Part shown: positions 1 through 12,514 of the stretch, in pieces
Layout of the letters: each line of letters starts with the position of its first letter
How positions within the stretch are numbered: the first letter of the stretch is position 1
Assembly: GCF_014467235.1 (NCBI RefSeq)
Contig: NZ_NKHP01000005.1
Coordinates: 158,952 to 222,951, forward strand
Reading direction: 5' to 3'
Length of the DNA stretch: 64,000 nucleotides
From: Xenorhabdus indica
Lineage (GTDB): Bacteria > Pseudomonadota > Gammaproteobacteria > Enterobacterales > Enterobacteriaceae
Program-made: the position numbers and the translations under genes
The notes under the pieces: model-generated
Databases searched by the model: none
Seen by the model: the letters and a program-made list of their open reading frames with translations, nothing else
Told to the model about the DNA's origin: nothing

Positions 1-28
1 TTAAGCCAAAAATAAAATAGGGAAATGT

Positions 29-424
29 ATGGCCGATCTCTATCTAAAAATCAAAACCAACCAAATGATCCTGAAAAATCTCAGTAATCAAAAAGAACTG
101 AGTATTACAGGAAATTTCAGTACTTCCCGCTTATTGGTTGGTGATTTTTATAATGCAGAGCAGCAATTGCATTTGCTGCTTAAGCAACATGGCCTCATCC
201 GATTCATTGACAGATTCTTCGGACGCAAACATCGGGTACTTATCCATCCATTAGAGCAATCCGAAGGCGGTCTTTGTTCCGTCGAAGAACGTGTGCTATT
301 AGAAGTGGCCTATAGTGGCTCTCGATCCAGAATGAAAAAAATGGTTATTCATCAAGGTGAGCACTTACTTTCAGATTTAGAAATCAAAGAAATACTGAGA
401 ATTAATACACAAGCTGTGAGTTAA
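29..424 (+). CDS. yjaA: YjaA-like protein of unknown function
   Basis: A 131-residue protein that resembles E. coli YjaA along its whole length as I recall it: an N-terminal LYLKIKTNQ stretch, a SRLLVGDF segment near residues 33-40, and an EGGLCSVEERVLLEV block near 79-93 that matches the EGGLSQVEERILHEV block of YjaA. No signal peptide or membrane segment is visible. The start is the ATG preceded by AGGG at a six-base spacing; another ATG four bases upstream is out of frame. The gene stands alone at the window edge and converges with deaD, sharing a bidirectional hairpin terminator with it. YjaA itself has only weak links to stress and biofilm, so no function is assigned. Confidence 0.75.
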   Translation: MADLYLKIKTNQMILKNLSNQKELSITGNFSTSRLLVGDFYNAEQQLHLLLKQHGLIRFIDRFFGRKHRVLIHPLEQSEGGLCSVEERVLLEVAYSGSRSRMKKMVIHQGEHLLSDLEIKEILRINTQAVS

Positions 425-554
425 GAAATCATCTGATTTTTGATTTAAAAAACAGCAATAAAAAGCAGTCTATAACGAGTGGTTTCAGTTCACGTTCAGA
501 AAGTACTTCATACAGCCAGAAAATTGGCTACGAAAATGAGAATATTGAAAACAT

Positions 555-593
555 AAAAAAGCCCTTTCTTTTATAAAGAGAAAGGGCTTATTT
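555..593 (-). terminator. Rho-independent terminator of deaD, probably bidirectional
   Basis: An 11-base stem (AAGCCCTTTCT against AGAAAGGGCTT) is followed by a run of Ts on the minus strand, directly downstream of the deaD stop. On the plus strand the same hairpin is followed by TATTT and can end yjaA transcription. Confidence 0.8.
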
Positions 594-647
594 CAATTCG
601 ATATTTCAGCGTGTTATTGCTAACACGAAACAATAATCAATGGTGTA

Positions 648-2570
648 TTAAACGTTACCATTGCTTTGTTGCTGACGACGACGTTGTGCACCACCGTTGA
701 AATCGTCATTATTGCGACCACGGAAAGAACCACGCTCACCGCCACCACGACGTTCATTGTTAAAACGACGACCACCGCCGTTACCAAAACCGTCACGATC
801 ACGACGTGGACCATTGCCACCATTACCATTACTGTTGCGACCACCACCACGACGCTCACGACGTTCAAATGGCTGTGCATCGCCTAACAACTGCATGTTC
901 ATTGGTTTGTTCAGGATACGTGTACGGGTAAAGTGAGTCAGTAACTCCCCTGGCATCCCTTTTGGCAACTCAATTGTGGAGTGCGTTGCGAACAGTTTGA
1001 TATTACCGATGTAACGGCTGCTGATATCACCTTCGTTAGCAATAGCACCCACAATGTGGCGTACTTCAACACCATCATCACGACCCACTTCAATGCGGTA
1101 CAGTTCCATATCGCCAACATCACGGCGCTCACGACGAGGACGGTCACCCCTGTCGCCTTTATCACCTCTGTCACGATCACCAAAGCCATTACCATTACGG
1201 CGACGGTCATCACGATCATTGAATTCACGGCGAGGACGACGAACCGGATCTGGTGGCAGGATCAATGAACGTTCACCTTGTGCCATTTTCAGCAATGCCG
1301 CAGCTAATGTTTCCATATCCAACTCGTCACTGGTGCCCAATTTAGACAACAGAGCACGATATTGATCCAGATCGCTGCTTTCCAACTGCTGCTGAACGTT
1401 AGCAGCAAATTTTTCCAGACGGCGCTGGCTCAGAAGTTCAGCATTCGGCAGCTCTACTTCCGGGATTGTCAACTTCATAGTGCGTTCAATGTTACGCAGC
1501 AAGCGGCGTTCACGGTTTTCAACAAACAGCAGCGCACGACCGGCACGACCAGCACGACCGGTACGGCCGATACGGTGTACATATGACTCAGCATCCATCG
1601 GAATATCATAGTTAACAACCAGACTGATACGGTCAACATCCAAACCACGGGCAGCAACATCTGTTGCGATCAGAATATCCAAACGGCCATCTTTTAAACG
1701 CTCCAGAGTCTGTTCACGCAGAGCCTGATTCATATCACCATTCAGTGCCGCAGAGTTATAACCGTTACGCTCAAGCGCTTCTGCCACTTCCAGAGTCGCA
1801 TTCTTGGTACGGACGAAAATAATCGCCGCATCAAAATCTTCTGCTTCAAGGAAACGTACCAGTGCTTCATTTTTACGCATACCGTAAACAGACCAATAGC
1901 TCTGGCTGATATCCGGACGGTTGGTTACACTGGTCTGAATGCGAACTTCCTGTGGCTCGTTCATGAAACGACGAGTGATACGACGAATCGCTTCAGGCAT
2001 AGTCGCTGAGAACAATGCAGTCTGATGTTCTGCCGGGATCTGACTCATGATGTTTTCAACATCTTCAATAAAGCCCATACGCAGCATTTCGTCAGCTTCG
2101 TCCAGCACCAGACCTCTCAGGTTGGACAGATCCAACGTACCACGCTTCAGGTGATCCAGCAGACGACCCGGTGTTCCCACTACAACTTGTGGCCCCTGGC
2201 GCAAAGCACGCAATTGAACGTCATAACGCTGTCCACCATAGAGCGCGACAACATTCACACTACGCATATGTTTGGAAAAATCTGAACATGCTTCAGCAAC
2301 CTGTACCGCCAGTTCACGGGTCGGTGCTAACACAAGGATCTGTGGAGCTCTAAGCTCAGCATCAATATTATGCAGTAAAGGCAAGCTGAAAGCCGCAGTT
2401 TTACCACTACCAGTCTGCGCCATACCCAACACGTCACGACCATTTAACAGGTGAGGAATACATTGCTGTTGAATTGGTGAGGGCTTCTCATAGCCCATGT
2501 CTTGCAGTGCAGAAAGAATAGGTGCTGATAATCCTAAATCAGCAAAAGAGATTTCAGTCTCAGTGGTCAT
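648..2570 (-). CDS. deaD: DEAD-box ATP-dependent RNA helicase DeaD (CsdA)
   Basis: Cold-shock RNA helicase that unwinds structured mRNA and helps assemble the 50S subunit. Visible motifs in order: a Q motif beginning FADLGL, Walker A AQTGSGKT near residues 51-58, LDEADEML (motif II), SATMP (motif III), [11 protein letters not shown] (motif VI), then a DbpA-like RNA-binding domain near 485-560 and a long Gly/Arg/Asn-rich tail typical of DeaD. At 640 residues it is close to the E. coli size (about 629). I chose the ATG at 2570 (protein begins MTTETEISF) because GAGG lies nine bases upstream; an ATG five codons earlier has no such site. It lies downstream of nlpI and pnp, as in E. coli, where pnp, nlpI and deaD act in RNA turnover and cold adaptation. 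Confidence 0.97.
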   Translation of the reverse strand: MTTETEISFADLGLSAPILSALQDMGYEKPSPIQQQCIPHLLNGRDVLGMAQTGSGKTAAFSLPLLHNIDAELRAPQILVLAPTRELAVQVAEACSDFSKHMRSVNVVALYGGQRYDVQLRALRQGPQVVVGTPGRLLDHLKRGTLDLSNLRGLVLDEADEMLRMGFIEDVENIMSQIPAEHQTALFSATMPEAIRRITRRFMNEPQEVRIQTSVTNRPDISQSYWSVYGMRKNEALVRFLEAEDFDAAIIFVRTKNATLEVAEALERNGYNSAALNGDMNQALREQTLERLKDGRLDILIATDVAARGLDVDRISLVVNYDIPMDAESYVHRIGRTGRAGRAGRALLFVENRERRLLRNIERTMKLTIPEVELPNAELLSQRRLEKFAANVQQQLESSDLDQYRALLSKLGTSDELDMETLAAALLKMAQGERSLILPPDPVRRPRREFNDRDDRRRNGNGFGDRDRGDKGDRGDRPRRERRDVGDMELYRIEVGRDDGVEVRHIVGAIANEGDISSRYIGNIKLFATHSTIELPKGMPGELLTHFTRTRILNKPMNMQLLGDAQPFERRERRGGGRNSNGNGGNGPRRDRDGFGNGGGRRFNNERRGGGERGSFRGRNNDDFNGGAQRRRQQQSNGNV

Positions 2571-2741
2571 GTAATGGTGCCTCATTGATCGTGGCGGCCA
2601 GTCTACATAACACAGTGAAAAGAATTTCTGTCATTTTCATTTAAAATGTGAACTGGCTCAAATTATGTTATAAAACGAACAAACAAATCCCCACCTCTTA
2701 TAGATGTGGACTTAAAAATCTGTCGTGAAAATGTTCGTCAG

Positions 2742-3626
2742 CTATTGTTGGTTCGATTCTGATAGGTCATCTTGTCTTTGGCCTAGCAGCGCCAATTCCA
2801 ACAATGCATAGCGGTGCTCAACAAAGTTATGGACATTATTAGCTACCGTCAGCTTGAATAACGCAACCGCGCTATCCTCATCCCCCAGACTTAGGTAATG
2901 CTTACCTAAATAGAAGTCAGTTTCACTGAGATGCTCAGCGAGCGAAGTGTTATCTGTCGAACCTTGTTTCAGGCGTTTCATCAGTGTCTTCTCACTGATC
3001 TTACCTAAATAGAATTCAACAATATTCCAGCCCCATAGCCCCCGGTTCGTTTTGTCAAAGCGATGCGACAAATTAGTCATTGCAACCTTCGGATCGATTT
3101 TCTCTTCCACAAGGTACAACCACAACGAACGGAAGGGATCATTTGGATCGTCTTGATAAAACGCCTGCAGATCATCCTGCGCTAAACGATAACGGCCACC
3201 GTAATACAGTGCAATTCCGCGATTCATTCGCGCGTAGTTGTAAGTTGGATCAAGCTCTAAAACAGAATCAAACGCTTCATAGGCAGCATCAAAATTGCCT
3301 GCCTGCGTAAAATAAATCCCCAAGTAATTAAAAATCTCAGGAATATCAGGACGGATAGACAAAGCAACTGAAAAATCATTCTGTGCCAATGCCCTCAGCC
3401 CGAGGCTATCATACAGCACACCTCTTTCATATAAAAGCTGTGCATACTCATCTTCCTTAAGAGAGCGGCTCGCAAGTATTTGTTCCATGCGCGCCAAAAT
3501 AACCTCTTGTTGCAATGTTGGTTGAAGTGGAATAGCAAAAACTTCATTTTTACGCCACTCAGTGCTGCCACATCCTATAAGGAGAAAAATAGCTGCAACG
3601 TAATACCAGCGCAGAAAAGAATTCAT
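2742..3626 (-). CDS. nlpI: Outer-membrane lipoprotein NlpI with TPR repeats
   Basis: A 294-residue lipoprotein, the same length as E. coli NlpI. The N-terminus is a lipoprotein signal peptide with lipobox LIGC, so Cys19 is the lipidated residue; the next residues (GSTEW) lack the Asp retention signal, which fits outer-membrane sorting. The middle holds tetratricopeptide repeats, for example [20 protein letters not shown] and the [17 protein letters not shown] block. In E. coli NlpI is an adaptor that brings the protease Prc to the peptidoglycan hydrolase MepS and scaffolds cell-wall enzymes. It sits between pnp and deaD on the same strand, the usual order. Confidence 0.96.
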   Translation of the reverse strand: MNSFLRWYYVAAIFLLIGCGSTEWRKNEVFAIPLQPTLQQEVILARMEQILASRSLKEDEYAQLLYERGVLYDSLGLRALAQNDFSVALSIRPDIPEIFNYLGIYFTQAGNFDAAYEAFDSVLELDPTYNYARMNRGIALYYGGRYRLAQDDLQAFYQDDPNDPFRSLWLYLVEEKIDPKVAMTNLSHRFDKTNRGLWGWNIVEFYLGKISEKTLMKRLKQGSTDNTSLAEHLSETDFYLGKHYLSLGDEDSAVALFKLTVANNVHNFVEHRYALLELALLGQRQDDLSESNQQ

Positions 3627-3788
3627 TTCCCACTCCCGAAGTCAGACATTAATCAGAATGCCCTGTTACTCCACCCACGGTTGTTCCACCCACATTGTAT
3701 ATTTCAGGCATCCCGCCAGAAATTAACTGCCTTCCTTTATCTTTCAAATTGTCCTTTGTTGGCGACAATGCGAAATCTATTGGAGATA

Positions 3789-3816
3789 AACGGCGCCCTT
3801 TTTACAGGACACCGTT
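3789..3816 (-). terminator. Terminator-like hairpin after pnp
   Basis: A ten-base stem with G-U pairs (AACGGTGTCC against GGGCGCCGTT on the minus strand) with an eight-base loop, followed only by TTTATC. It lies 14 bases past the pnp stop, so it probably causes partial termination or protects the pnp 3' end. Confidence 0.6.
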
Positions 3817-3829
3817 CTTTACGTCAAAT

Positions 3830-5983
3830 TTATTCTACTGATGATTCCGGTGATTGTGATGTTTCATCGATAATATTCAGCATAGTATTAGCTACTGCTT
3901 CTTTCATGCTCAGGCGGATACGACCCTGACGGTCAATTTCCAGCACCTTGACAGGAACTTCCTGACCAATCTGCAAATAGTCAGTGACTTTCTCTACACG
4001 TTTGTCTGCGATCTGAGAAATGTGTACTAATCCTTCTTTACCACCGCCAATCGCAACAAATGCGCCAAAGTCAACAATACGAGTAACTTTACCAGTATAA
4101 ATACGGCCAACTTCAACTTCAGCAGTAATCTCTTCAATACGGCTGATAGCATGACGCGCTTTTTCACCATCAGTCGCTGCTATCTTCACTGTACCGTCAT
4201 CTTCGATTTCAATAGTTGTGCCTGTTTCTTCAGTCAAAGCACGGATCACGGAACCACCTTTACCAATCACGTCTTTGATCTTATCTGGATTTATTTTGAT
4301 GGTGTGAATACGTGGCGCAAATTCAGAGATATCATTACGTGGACTCTGGATTGCCTGCTCCATTACGTTCAGTATATGTAAACGAGCACCTTTAGCCTGA
4401 TTCAAAGCAATTTGCATGATTTCACGGGTGATACCTTCAATTTTGATGTCCATCTGCAATGCGCTGACACCATCACGGCTACCCGCAACTTTAAAGTCCA
4501 TATCACCCAGATGATCTTCATCACCCAGAATGTCAGAAAGAACCACAAAGTTATCGCCTTCTTTCACCAGTCCCATGGCGATACCTGCAACTGCGGCCTT
4601 AATCGGTACACCTGCATCCATCAGTGCCAATGAAGCACCACAGACGGAAGCCATAGAAGAGGAACCATTGGATTCAGTAATTTCAGAAACCACACGAACG
4701 GTATATGGAAACTCGTTGATGCTAGGCATTACCGCCAGAACACCACGTTTCGCCAAACGACCGTGACCAATTTCACGACGTTTTGGCGAACCAACCATAC
4801 CCGTTTCACCAACAGAGTATGGAGGGAAGTTGTAATGGAACAGGAAGCGATCTGTGTATTCTCCCATCAGTTCGTCGATCACCTGAGCATCACGTTCAGT
4901 ACCCAATGTTGCTGTAACCAGTGCCTGAGTTTCACCACGGGTAAACAGAGATGAACCGTGAGTACGTGGCAATACGCCAGTACGAACGTCCAGTGCACGA
5001 ACCATATCTTTTTCACGACCATCAATGCGAGGCTCGCCACGCAGGACACGGCCACGAACGACGTTTTTCTCCAGAACAGACAATACTTCAAGCACTTCTG
5101 TCTCTTCCAGTTCAACACCTTTTTCTGCTGCTTCTGCCAAAATGATAGCAGAAACTTCTTCTTTGATAGTATCAACCTGAGCGTAACGCTCCTGTTTTTC
5201 AGTAATGCGGTAAGCATCACCCAAACGGCTTTCTGCCAACTCAGCAACGCGATCATGCAGAGATTGGTTGACAGTCTCTGGTGTCCAATCCCACTTCTCT
5301 TTACCCGCTTCAGCAGCCAGTGCATTGATATTATCAATCACAATCTGCTGTTGTTCATGGCCGAACACCACCGCACCCAACATCTGCTCTTCTGTCAGCA
5401 GATCCGCTTCGGATTCAACCATCAGTACAGCGCTTTCAGTACCTGCAACAACCAAATCCAAGCGACTGTTTTTCAGCTCATCGCTGGTTGGGTTCAATAC
5501 ATACTGATCATTGATATAACCAACGCGCGCTGCACCAATTGGGCCATTGAATGGAATGCCAGACAATGCCAACGCCGCAGAAGAACCGATCATAGCAACG
5601 ATGTCCGGGTGAACCTGTGGGTTTACGGAAACAACGGTTGCAATGATTTGAACTTCATTCAGGAAACCTTCCGGAAACAGTGGGCGCAATGGACGGTCGA
5701 TAAGACGGGCAATAAGGGTTTCACCTTCACCCGGACGGCCTTCACGACGGAAAAAACTGCCAGGAATACGACCAGCAGCATATGTACGTTCTTGATAGTT
5801 AACAGTCAGTGGGAAAAAATCCTGACCTGGTTTCACTTTTTTCTGACCAACAACGGTAACAAATACCGCAGTGTCATCCATATTTACCATAACAGCCGCT
5901 GTCGCTTGACGAGCCATCATGCCTGTTTCGATGGTCACCGTGTGCTGACCATACTGGAATTTACGAACAATCGGATTCAGCAA
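3830..5983 (-). CDS. pnp: Polynucleotide phosphorylase (PNPase)
   Basis: Phosphorolytic 3'-5' exoribonuclease of the RNA degradosome. The 717-residue protein has the full family layout: a first RNase PH domain, an all-helical linker, a catalytic second RNase PH domain with the [13 protein letters not shown] motif carrying the active-site aspartates, a KH domain ([15 protein letters not shown] near 565) and a C-terminal S1 domain ([20 protein letters not shown] near 628). The start codon is TTG, as in E. coli pnp, with AAGGA eight bases upstream, and the first residues [16 protein letters not shown] match the family exactly. It follows rpsO with a 303-base leader that is expected to carry the RNase III and PNPase autoregulation site. 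Confidence 0.98.
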   Translation of the reverse strand: MLNPIVRKFQYGQHTVTIETGMMARQATAAVMVNMDDTAVFVTVVGQKKVKPGQDFFPLTVNYQERTYAAGRIPGSFFRREGRPGEGETLIARLIDRPLRPLFPEGFLNEVQIIATVVSVNPQVHPDIVAMIGSSAALALSGIPFNGPIGAARVGYINDQYVLNPTSDELKNSRLDLVVAGTESAVLMVESEADLLTEEQMLGAVVFGHEQQQIVIDNINALAAEAGKEKWDWTPETVNQSLHDRVAELAESRLGDAYRITEKQERYAQVDTIKEEVSAIILAEAAEKGVELEETEVLEVLSVLEKNVVRGRVLRGEPRIDGREKDMVRALDVRTGVLPRTHGSSLFTRGETQALVTATLGTERDAQVIDELMGEYTDRFLFHYNFPPYSVGETGMVGSPKRREIGHGRLAKRGVLAVMPSINEFPYTVRVVSEITESNGSSSMASVCGASLALMDAGVPIKAAVAGIAMGLVKEGDNFVVLSDILGDEDHLGDMDFKVAGSRDGVSALQMDIKIEGITREIMQIALNQAKGARLHILNVMEQAIQSPRNDISEFAPRIHTIKINPDKIKDVIGKGGSVIRALTEETGTTIEIEDDGTVKIAATDGEKARHAISRIEEITAEVEVGRIYTGKVTRIVDFGAFVAIGGGKEGLVHISQIADKRVEKVTDYLQIGQEVPVKVLEIDRQGRIRLSMKEAVANTMLNIIDETSQSPESSVE

Positions 5984-6242
5984 AATAATATTCCTTCGTT
6001 AGTGTTGCTGCCTTTTAACTATCAGCAACAATGGATATTCTCTTCATTGCTACACCCTCACGACTAATGACAGCGCTTAATCCCCTTTGTCTTTCAAGTG
6101 CAACTTTGTTAGCCGCGCTATAACTTAGCATCTACCGGGTATATCCTTTTAAGTACTCTCATTAGCCGCGCGAGTCACTGTAGCTGAAGAGGTTCAAATA
6201 TTTCAGAAACGGAATTTAAGTTTCTTAAATTCTACTTTCTAG
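5984..6242 (-). promoter_or_regulatory. pnp leader between rpsO and pnp
   Basis: No gene is visible in this 259-base stretch. In E. coli the same region is a long hairpin cut by RNase III and used by PNPase to repress its own mRNA. Here the part next to pnp can fold through AGCAATG pairing with CATTGTTGCT, and an exact ten-base direct repeat, TTAGCCGCGC in plus-strand reading, occurs at 6109-6118 and 6162-6171. The sequence around 6090 (TCTTTCAAGTGCAAC) resembles a dispersed palindrome family, so part of the leader may derive from that repeat. Control by RNase III is inferred from the family. Confidence 0.45.
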
Positions 6243-6272
6243 AAGAAAAGGGGCCCGATAGGCCCCTTTCCA
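6243..6272 (-). terminator. rpsO terminator
   Basis: On the minus strand the stem AAAGGGGCC pairs with GGCCCCTTT around a TATCG loop and is followed by TC-TTC. It lies just past rpsO and is the counterpart of the partly read-through t1 terminator of E. coli rpsO-pnp. Confidence 0.8.
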
Positions 6273-6286
6273 CTGAAACTCATCAA

Positions 6287-6556
6287 TTAGCGACGCAGTC
6301 CCAGACGCTCAATCAGCGCGGTGTAACGTGCCAGATCTTTACGCTTCAGGTAGTTCAGTTGATTACGACGCTGTGCAACCATACGCAGCAGACCACGACG
6401 GCTGTGGTGATCTTTTTTATGCTCTGCAAAGTGACCTTGCAGATGGTTGATTTGTGCAGTCAGCAGGGCAATCTGAACTTCACTAGAACCACTGTCGTTA
6501 GCGCCACGGCCAAACTCAGCAATAATCTGCGCTTTTGCTTCAGTACTTAGAGACAT
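6287..6556 (-). CDS. rpsO: 30S ribosomal protein S15
   Basis: An 89-residue protein of exactly the E. coli length, with the conserved central motif [16 protein letters not shown] near residues 48-63 that contacts 16S rRNA helix 22. S15 is a primary binder in assembly of the 30S platform and represses its own mRNA. The gene is last before the partial terminator that separates it from pnp, and follows truB with a 169-base gap, consistent with its own promoter as well as read-through. Confidence 0.98.
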   Translation of the reverse strand: MSLSTEAKAQIIAEFGRGANDSGSSEVQIALLTAQINHLQGHFAEHKKDHHSRRGLLRMVAQRRNQLNYLKRKDLARYTALIERLGLRR

Positions 6557-6725
6557 AGTATAACTCCAAATAATAGATTATGAATGACGAGTGCCGATCT
6601 CTAATTCAGCCACTCATATACAGGCGCATTATTCTACGCTGCAAATAGGTGAAGCGCAAGATAACCCCATAAATGCTTACTTTTGATATAATTCAACCAT
6701 CATTCGGTTTTTACTATCATAAGTT

Positions 6726-7670
6726 TTAACTAACATTATCTTCCACTACCAAACGACGCGGAGCCACTAAGCCATCATCATCAATCACGGCAATACCGAT
6801 GAATTTGTTTTCATCTCCTTCGGTAATACGTACCCACTCACCAGATGGTAAACGGTGCTGGCTACGAACAGGCTGTCCCTGCTTAAAATAAGCAGCAACA
6901 ACAGATGTCAGATGAATTACAGGGAAATGCACAACTGCCGTATCCATCGGTAACAGTAATGGGTCGAGCAATTCTCCTGTTTCAATCTGTTGTCTTTCCG
7001 CCTGTTCTTTTAACTCATATAACTGTTCCAATGTCACCATTCTATGATTAGGATAATTGGCAACCTGCAAACGACGCAGATAAATCACATGGGCACCACA
7101 ACCCAACAACTCTCCTAAATCGTCAATGATAGTACGGATATAAGTCCCTTTGGAACAGTGGATTTCCAGCTCCAGTTCATCACCTTCCCAGCGAATGAAC
7201 TGCAATTCATAAACAGTAATTGGACGCGCTTCCCGCTCAACTTCAATGCCCTGACGAGCATATTCATACAGCGGTTTTCCCTGATGTTTTAATGCAGAGT
7301 ACATGGAAGGAACCTGCATGGTATCACCACGGAATGTTTCCAATGCCTCATCAAGCTGAGCCAGAGTCACCTGAACTTCACGTTCACAAATGATTTTTCC
7401 ATGAGAATCGGAAGTATCAGTGCGCTGTCCTAAACGGGCAATGACTCTATAGCGTTTGTCAGAATCCAGCAAAAACTGAGAAAACTTGGTCGCTTCACCC
7501 AGACAAATCGGCAACATTCCAGTTGCCAGCGGATCTAACGCACCTGTATGACCTGCTTTGCTGGCATTAAAGACCCGCCTTACTTTCTGTAAAGCATCAT
7601 TGGAGGAAATATCCTGCGGCTTGTCCAGCAACAGTACGCCGTGTATCGCACGACCCCGACGACGCCCCAT
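6726..7670 (-). CDS. truB: tRNA pseudouridine-55 synthase TruB
   Basis: Converts U55 in the T loop of almost all tRNAs to pseudouridine. The 314-residue protein has the catalytic motif [15 protein letters not shown] with the nucleophile Asp46, the KGTYIRTII motif in the middle and a C-terminal PUA-like domain. The ATG overlaps the rbfA stop codon by one base (TAATG), with GAGG seven bases upstream inside rbfA, so the two are translationally coupled. Confidence 0.97.
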   Translation of the reverse strand: MGRRRGRAIHGVLLLDKPQDISSNDALQKVRRVFNASKAGHTGALDPLATGMLPICLGEATKFSQFLLDSDKRYRVIARLGQRTDTSDSHGKIICEREVQVTLAQLDEALETFRGDTMQVPSMYSALKHQGKPLYEYARQGIEVEREARPITVYELQFIRWEGDELELEIHCSKGTYIRTIIDDLGELLGCGAHVIYLRRLQVANYPNHRMVTLEQLYELKEQAERQQIETGELLDPLLLPMDTAVVHFPVIHLTSVVAAYFKQGQPVRSQHRLPSGEWVRITEGDENKFIGIAVIDDDGLVAPRRLVVEDNVS

Positions 7671-8080
7671 TACTTTTCCTCGTTATGATCCGCAGAAGCA
7701 CGACGCTGCTCATCATTTTTTACGACATTAGTCACCAAATTTGACATACGCATCCCCTCTATCAAAGAACTGTCGTAAGAAAACGTCAGTTCAGGAATAA
7801 TACGCAGACGCATCGCTTTGCCCAGTAAAGAACGAATAAATCCAGAGGCTTCATTCAATGCCTTAATACCCTCTTGAACCTTATCTGAATCATGTTCTTC
7901 TACTAACACATTAAGAAAAGTCACAAATATTTTGGCATAAGCCAGATCGCGGGAAACCTCAACACCAGAAACAGTGGCCATACCGATACGGGGATCTTTG
8001 ACTTCACGCTGTAAAATGATGGCAATCTCTTTTTGCATTTCTTGTGCAACGCGCTGAGTACGACTGAATTCTCTTGCCAT
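7670..8080 (-). CDS. rbfA: Ribosome-binding factor A (RbfA)
   Basis: A late 30S assembly and cold-shock factor with a type-II KH fold. The start chosen gives 136 residues beginning [24 protein letters not shown] lies eight bases upstream, and this N-terminus matches E. coli RbfA, so the 14 extra upstream codons are not used. The conserved block [20 protein letters not shown] and the [17 protein letters not shown] block are both present. It sits between infB and truB in the usual order. A GC-rich hairpin and a short dispersed palindrome lie just upstream. Confidence 0.96.
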   Translation of the reverse strand: MAREFSRTQRVAQEMQKEIAIILQREVKDPRIGMATVSGVEVSRDLAYAKIFVTFLNVLVEEHDSDKVQEGIKALNEASGFIRSLLGKAMRLRIIPELTFSYDSSLIEGMRMSNLVTNVVKNDEQRRASADHNEEK

Positions 8081-8098
8081 TGTTTTATCTCCTGACAT

Positions 8099-8123
8099 TT
8101 TGGGGGGCATTAAGCCCCCCAAG
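8099..8123 (-). terminator. Strong GC hairpin just upstream of rbfA
   Basis: A perfect nine-base stem TTGGGGGGC / GCCCCCCAA with a five-base loop ends about 10 bases before the rbfA Shine-Dalgarno sequence. On the minus strand it is followed by AATGTCAG, not a T run, so it is more likely an RNA processing or stability element, or a weak attenuator, than a true terminator. Confidence 0.45.
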
Positions 8124-8135
8124 AATGGATGAATC

Positions 8136-8176
8136 TATACCCGTCTTTCAAGCTACTACCTGAAATCTATTGGGTA
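8136..8176. repeat. Short dispersed palindrome (TATACCC...GGGTA type), copy 1
   Basis: The segment has ends TATACCCGTCTTTCAAG and CTGAAATCTATTGGGTA joined by a seven-base spacer. A related copy with the same TCTTTCAAG and ACCTGAAATC cores is at 59872-59912. From memory, this resembles the ends of longer palindromic intergenic repeats common in Photorhabdus and Xenorhabdus, with the interior deleted. Confidence 0.6.
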
Positions 8177-8187
8177 ATTGTGGTTTT

Positions 8188-10959
8188 TTAATCGATGGAG
8201 CGTTTAATTTCAACAACTTCGAAGACTTCTATCATATCGCCAACACGGACATCATTGTAGTTCTTCACACCAATACCACATTCCATGCCATTACGAACTT
8301 CGTTAACGTCATCCTTAAAGCGACGCAAGGATTCCAGTTCACCTTCGTAGATAACCACGTTATCACGCAGAACACGGATTGGATTATTACGTTTAATGGT
8401 ACCTTCTGTCACCATACAGCCAGCAATTGCACCAAATTTCGGTGACTTAAAGACATCACGGACCTCTGCCAGCCCCATGATTTGCTGTTTGTATTCTGGA
8501 GCCAACATACCGCTCATTGCCTGTTTGATTTCATCAATCAAGCTATAGATAACGGAGTAATAACGCAGATCAACACTTTCGTTTTCAATGATACGACGTG
8601 CAGAAGCATCAGCACGGACGTTGAAGCCCAAAATGATTGCGTTGGATGCTGCCGCAAGCGTTGCGTCAGTTTCAGTGATACCACCCACACCGGAACCGAT
8701 AATTTTCACTTTCACTTCGTCAGTAGACAACTTCATCAGTGAATCACAAATCGCTTCGCACGTACCCTGAACGTCGGTTTTCAGGACGATGTTCAGTTCA
8801 GATACTTTACCTTCTTCCATGTTAGCAAACATGTTTTCCAGTTTAGATTTCTGCTGACGAGCCAGTTTCACTTCACGGAATTTGCCTTGACGGTACAATG
8901 CCACTTCACGGGCTTTCTTCTCATCTCGTACAACAGTTGCTTCATCACCCGCAGATGGCACGTTGGACAGACCAAGTATTTCCACTGGCATAGATGGGCC
9001 GGCAGACATGACTTCCTGACCAAGTTCGTTACGCATCGCACGGATACGGCCATATTCGAAGCCGCACAGAACGATATCACCTTTGTTCAGAGTACCGGAC
9101 TGCACCAGAATGGTTGCAACAGGACCGCGGCCTTTATCCAGGAAGGATTCAATGACCACACCATTTGCCATACCAGTACGAACCGCATTCAGCTCCAGAA
9201 CTTCAGCTTGCAGCAAGATAGCTTCCAGCAATTCATCAATACCAATACCTGCTTTAGCAGATACATTGATAAACTGGTTTTCACCGCCCCAATCTTCCGG
9301 AATAATGCCGTACTGCGACAGTTCATTCTTCACGCGATCCGGATCAGCTTCTGGTTTATCAATTTTATTAACCGCAACAACTACCGGCACACTAGCTGCT
9401 TTGGCGTGCTGGATAGCTTCAATAGTCTGAGGCATCACACCATCATCCGCAGCGACAACCAGAACAACAATGTCGGTTGCTTTAGCACCACGAGCACGCA
9501 TGGAGGTAAATGCAGCATGGCCTGGAGTATCCAGGAAGGTGATCATGCCTTTTTCAGTTTTCACATGATATGCACCGATATGCTGTGTAATACCGCCCGC
9601 TTCACCGGAAGCCACTTTGGTTGAACGGATATAATCCAACAAAGAGGTTTTACCATGGTCAACGTGACCCATGATGGTAACCACAGGCGCACGGGGCTCA
9701 GCCTGAGTTTCACCAGTGTCACGATCGCTCATCAGCGCTTCTTCTAGCTCGTTCTCACGACGCAGAATAACTTTGTGCCCCATTTCTTCGGCAACCAGTT
9801 GAGCTGTTTCCTGATCGATAACCTGGTTAATGGTCGCCATTGCCCCCATCTTCATCATGGTTTTGATGACCTGGGAGCCTTTAACAGCCATCTTATTAGC
9901 CAGTTCAGCAACGGTAATGGTTTCACCAATTACTACATCACGGTTAACGACTGCTACAGGTTTGGTAAAGCTCTGCTGCAAAGCAGAGGTTTTGCGCTGT
10001 TTGCCTTTGGTACGGCCGACTGCACGTGCTTCTTCACGATCAGCTTTCGATTCAGAATGTTTATTATTCTTCTTCTGGCGGGAGGATTTGCCGCCACGGC
10101 TGCGGGCACGGCGATCGCCTTCAACTTTAGCGTCATTCTCATCTTCCGCATCACGGGCATGACGGGAAGTGGTTACATGATAGTCATTGCTGTCATTAAG
10201 ATCAGAGTCGTCAGACCATTTATCCTGATTTTCTTCTGCCATGCGGCGAGCTTCTTCTGCTACCCGTCTTGCTTCCGCTTCAACTTTACGACGCATCTCT
10301 TCTTCAGCTTTGCGTTTTAAATTTGCTGCTTCAGCTTCACGACGCGCTTTTTCAGTTTGCGCTGCTGGCTCAGTTTGCACTGGTTTCGATTTCTTTTCGG
10401 TATGTTGCTTAGTCACTTTTTCTTTTTCCGCTGCCTCACGCTGAGCCTTTTCAGCCTCTTCACGTTTGGCTTTTTCTTCTGCTTCACGTTGAGCTTGCTT
10501 TTCTGCTTCGCGTTTTGCCTGTTCTTCCGCGTTACGTTTCGCTTGCTCTTCCGCGAGTTTCTTCGCTTCAGCTTCAAGCCGCGCCTTTTCTTCTGCCTCG
10601 CGCCGAGCCTGCTCTTCCGCTTCACGCTTCGCCTGTTCTTCCGCTTTAGCTTGTTCAATCGCGTCACGGTTCACATATGTGCGTTTTTTACGGACTTCAA
10701 TCGCTACCGATTTACTTTTGCCACCGGTGCCAGGGACGTTCAGTGTACTGCGCGTTTTACGCTGTAGTGTTAATTTACCTGGCTGACCGCCAGTACCGCC
10801 TTGTTCGCGGTTCAGGTGGGCCAGCAAAGCTTCTTTTTCTTTCTGGGAAACAGAGTCAGTTGCGGTTTTCTGAATGCCAGCATCAGCGAATTGCTGGATC
10901 AGGCGTTCAACCGATGTCTGGATCTCTTCTGCCAGTAATTTTACGGTTACCTCTGTCAT
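8188..10959 (-). CDS. infB: Translation initiation factor IF-2
   Basis: GTPase that places initiator fMet-tRNA on the 30S subunit. The 923-residue protein starts with the IF2 N-terminal motif ([17 protein letters not shown]), followed by a long Glu/Ala/Lys/Arg-rich repetitive helix near residues 95-240, then the G domain with GHVDHGKT near 430, DTPGHAAF near 477 and NKIDK near 531, and domains II-IV ending in the fMet-binding region. It is about 30 residues longer than E. coli IF2 (890), mostly in the charged repeat. GGAAGGAACAGA precedes the ATG. In E. coli shorter forms arise from internal starts; this is not testable here. Same-strand neighbours nusA and rbfA match the conserved operon. 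Confidence 0.98.
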   Translation of the reverse strand: MTEVTVKLLAEEIQTSVERLIQQFADAGIQKTATDSVSQKEKEALLAHLNREQGGTGGQPGKLTLQRKTRSTLNVPGTGGKSKSVAIEVRKKRTYVNRDAIEQAKAEEQAKREAEEQARREAEEKARLEAEAKKLAEEQAKRNAEEQAKREAEKQAQREAEEKAKREEAEKAQREAAEKEKVTKQHTEKKSKPVQTEPAAQTEKARREAEAANLKRKAEEEMRRKVEAEARRVAEEARRMAEENQDKWSDDSDLNDSNDYHVTTSRHARDAEDENDAKVEGDRRARSRGGKSSRQKKNNKHSESKADREEARAVGRTKGKQRKTSALQQSFTKPVAVVNRDVVIGETITVAELANKMAVKGSQVIKTMMKMGAMATINQVIDQETAQLVAEEMGHKVILRRENELEEALMSDRDTGETQAEPRAPVVTIMGHVDHGKTSLLDYIRSTKVASGEAGGITQHIGAYHVKTEKGMITFLDTPGHAAFTSMRARGAKATDIVVLVVAADDGVMPQTIEAIQHAKAASVPVVVAVNKIDKPEADPDRVKNELSQYGIIPEDWGGENQFINVSAKAGIGIDELLEAILLQAEVLELNAVRTGMANGVVIESFLDKGRGPVATILVQSGTLNKGDIVLCGFEYGRIRAMRNELGQEVMSAGPSMPVEILGLSNVPSAGDEATVVRDEKKAREVALYRQGKFREVKLARQQKSKLENMFANMEEGKVSELNIVLKTDVQGTCEAICDSLMKLSTDEVKVKIIGSGVGGITETDATLAAASNAIILGFNVRADASARRIIENESVDLRYYSVIYSLIDEIKQAMSGMLAPEYKQQIMGLAEVRDVFKSPKFGAIAGCMVTEGTIKRNNPIRVLRDNVVIYEGELESLRRFKDDVNEVRNGMECGIGVKNYNDVRVGDMIEVFEVVEIKRSID

Positions 10960-10984
10960 TCTGTTCCTTCCTGCTACAGTTTAT

Positions 10985-12514
<1,530 letters not shown>

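Noticed and set aside
620..936. Overlapping low-complexity Val/Thr- and Arg/Pro-rich frames near the deaD 3' end
   Set aside because: They are off-frame readings of the Gly/Arg/Asn-rich codons of the DeaD tail.
4958..6067. A 369-codon open frame antisense to pnp
   Set aside because: It lies wholly opposite a highly conserved gene, is rich in Asn, Thr, Phe and Cys as expected from reverse-strand codon bias, and resembles no known protein.
10413..10667. Lys/Arg-rich repeat suggesting a CRISPR-like or DNA-level repeat array
   Set aside because: The repeats are imperfect, in frame with infB and explained by the repetitive helix of IF-2; no spacers or palindromic repeats are seen.
10357..10767. 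A Phe/Leu/Cys-rich membrane-like frame antisense to infB
   Set aside because: It is produced by reading the Glu/Ala/Lys/Arg repeat of IF-2 on the reverse strand.
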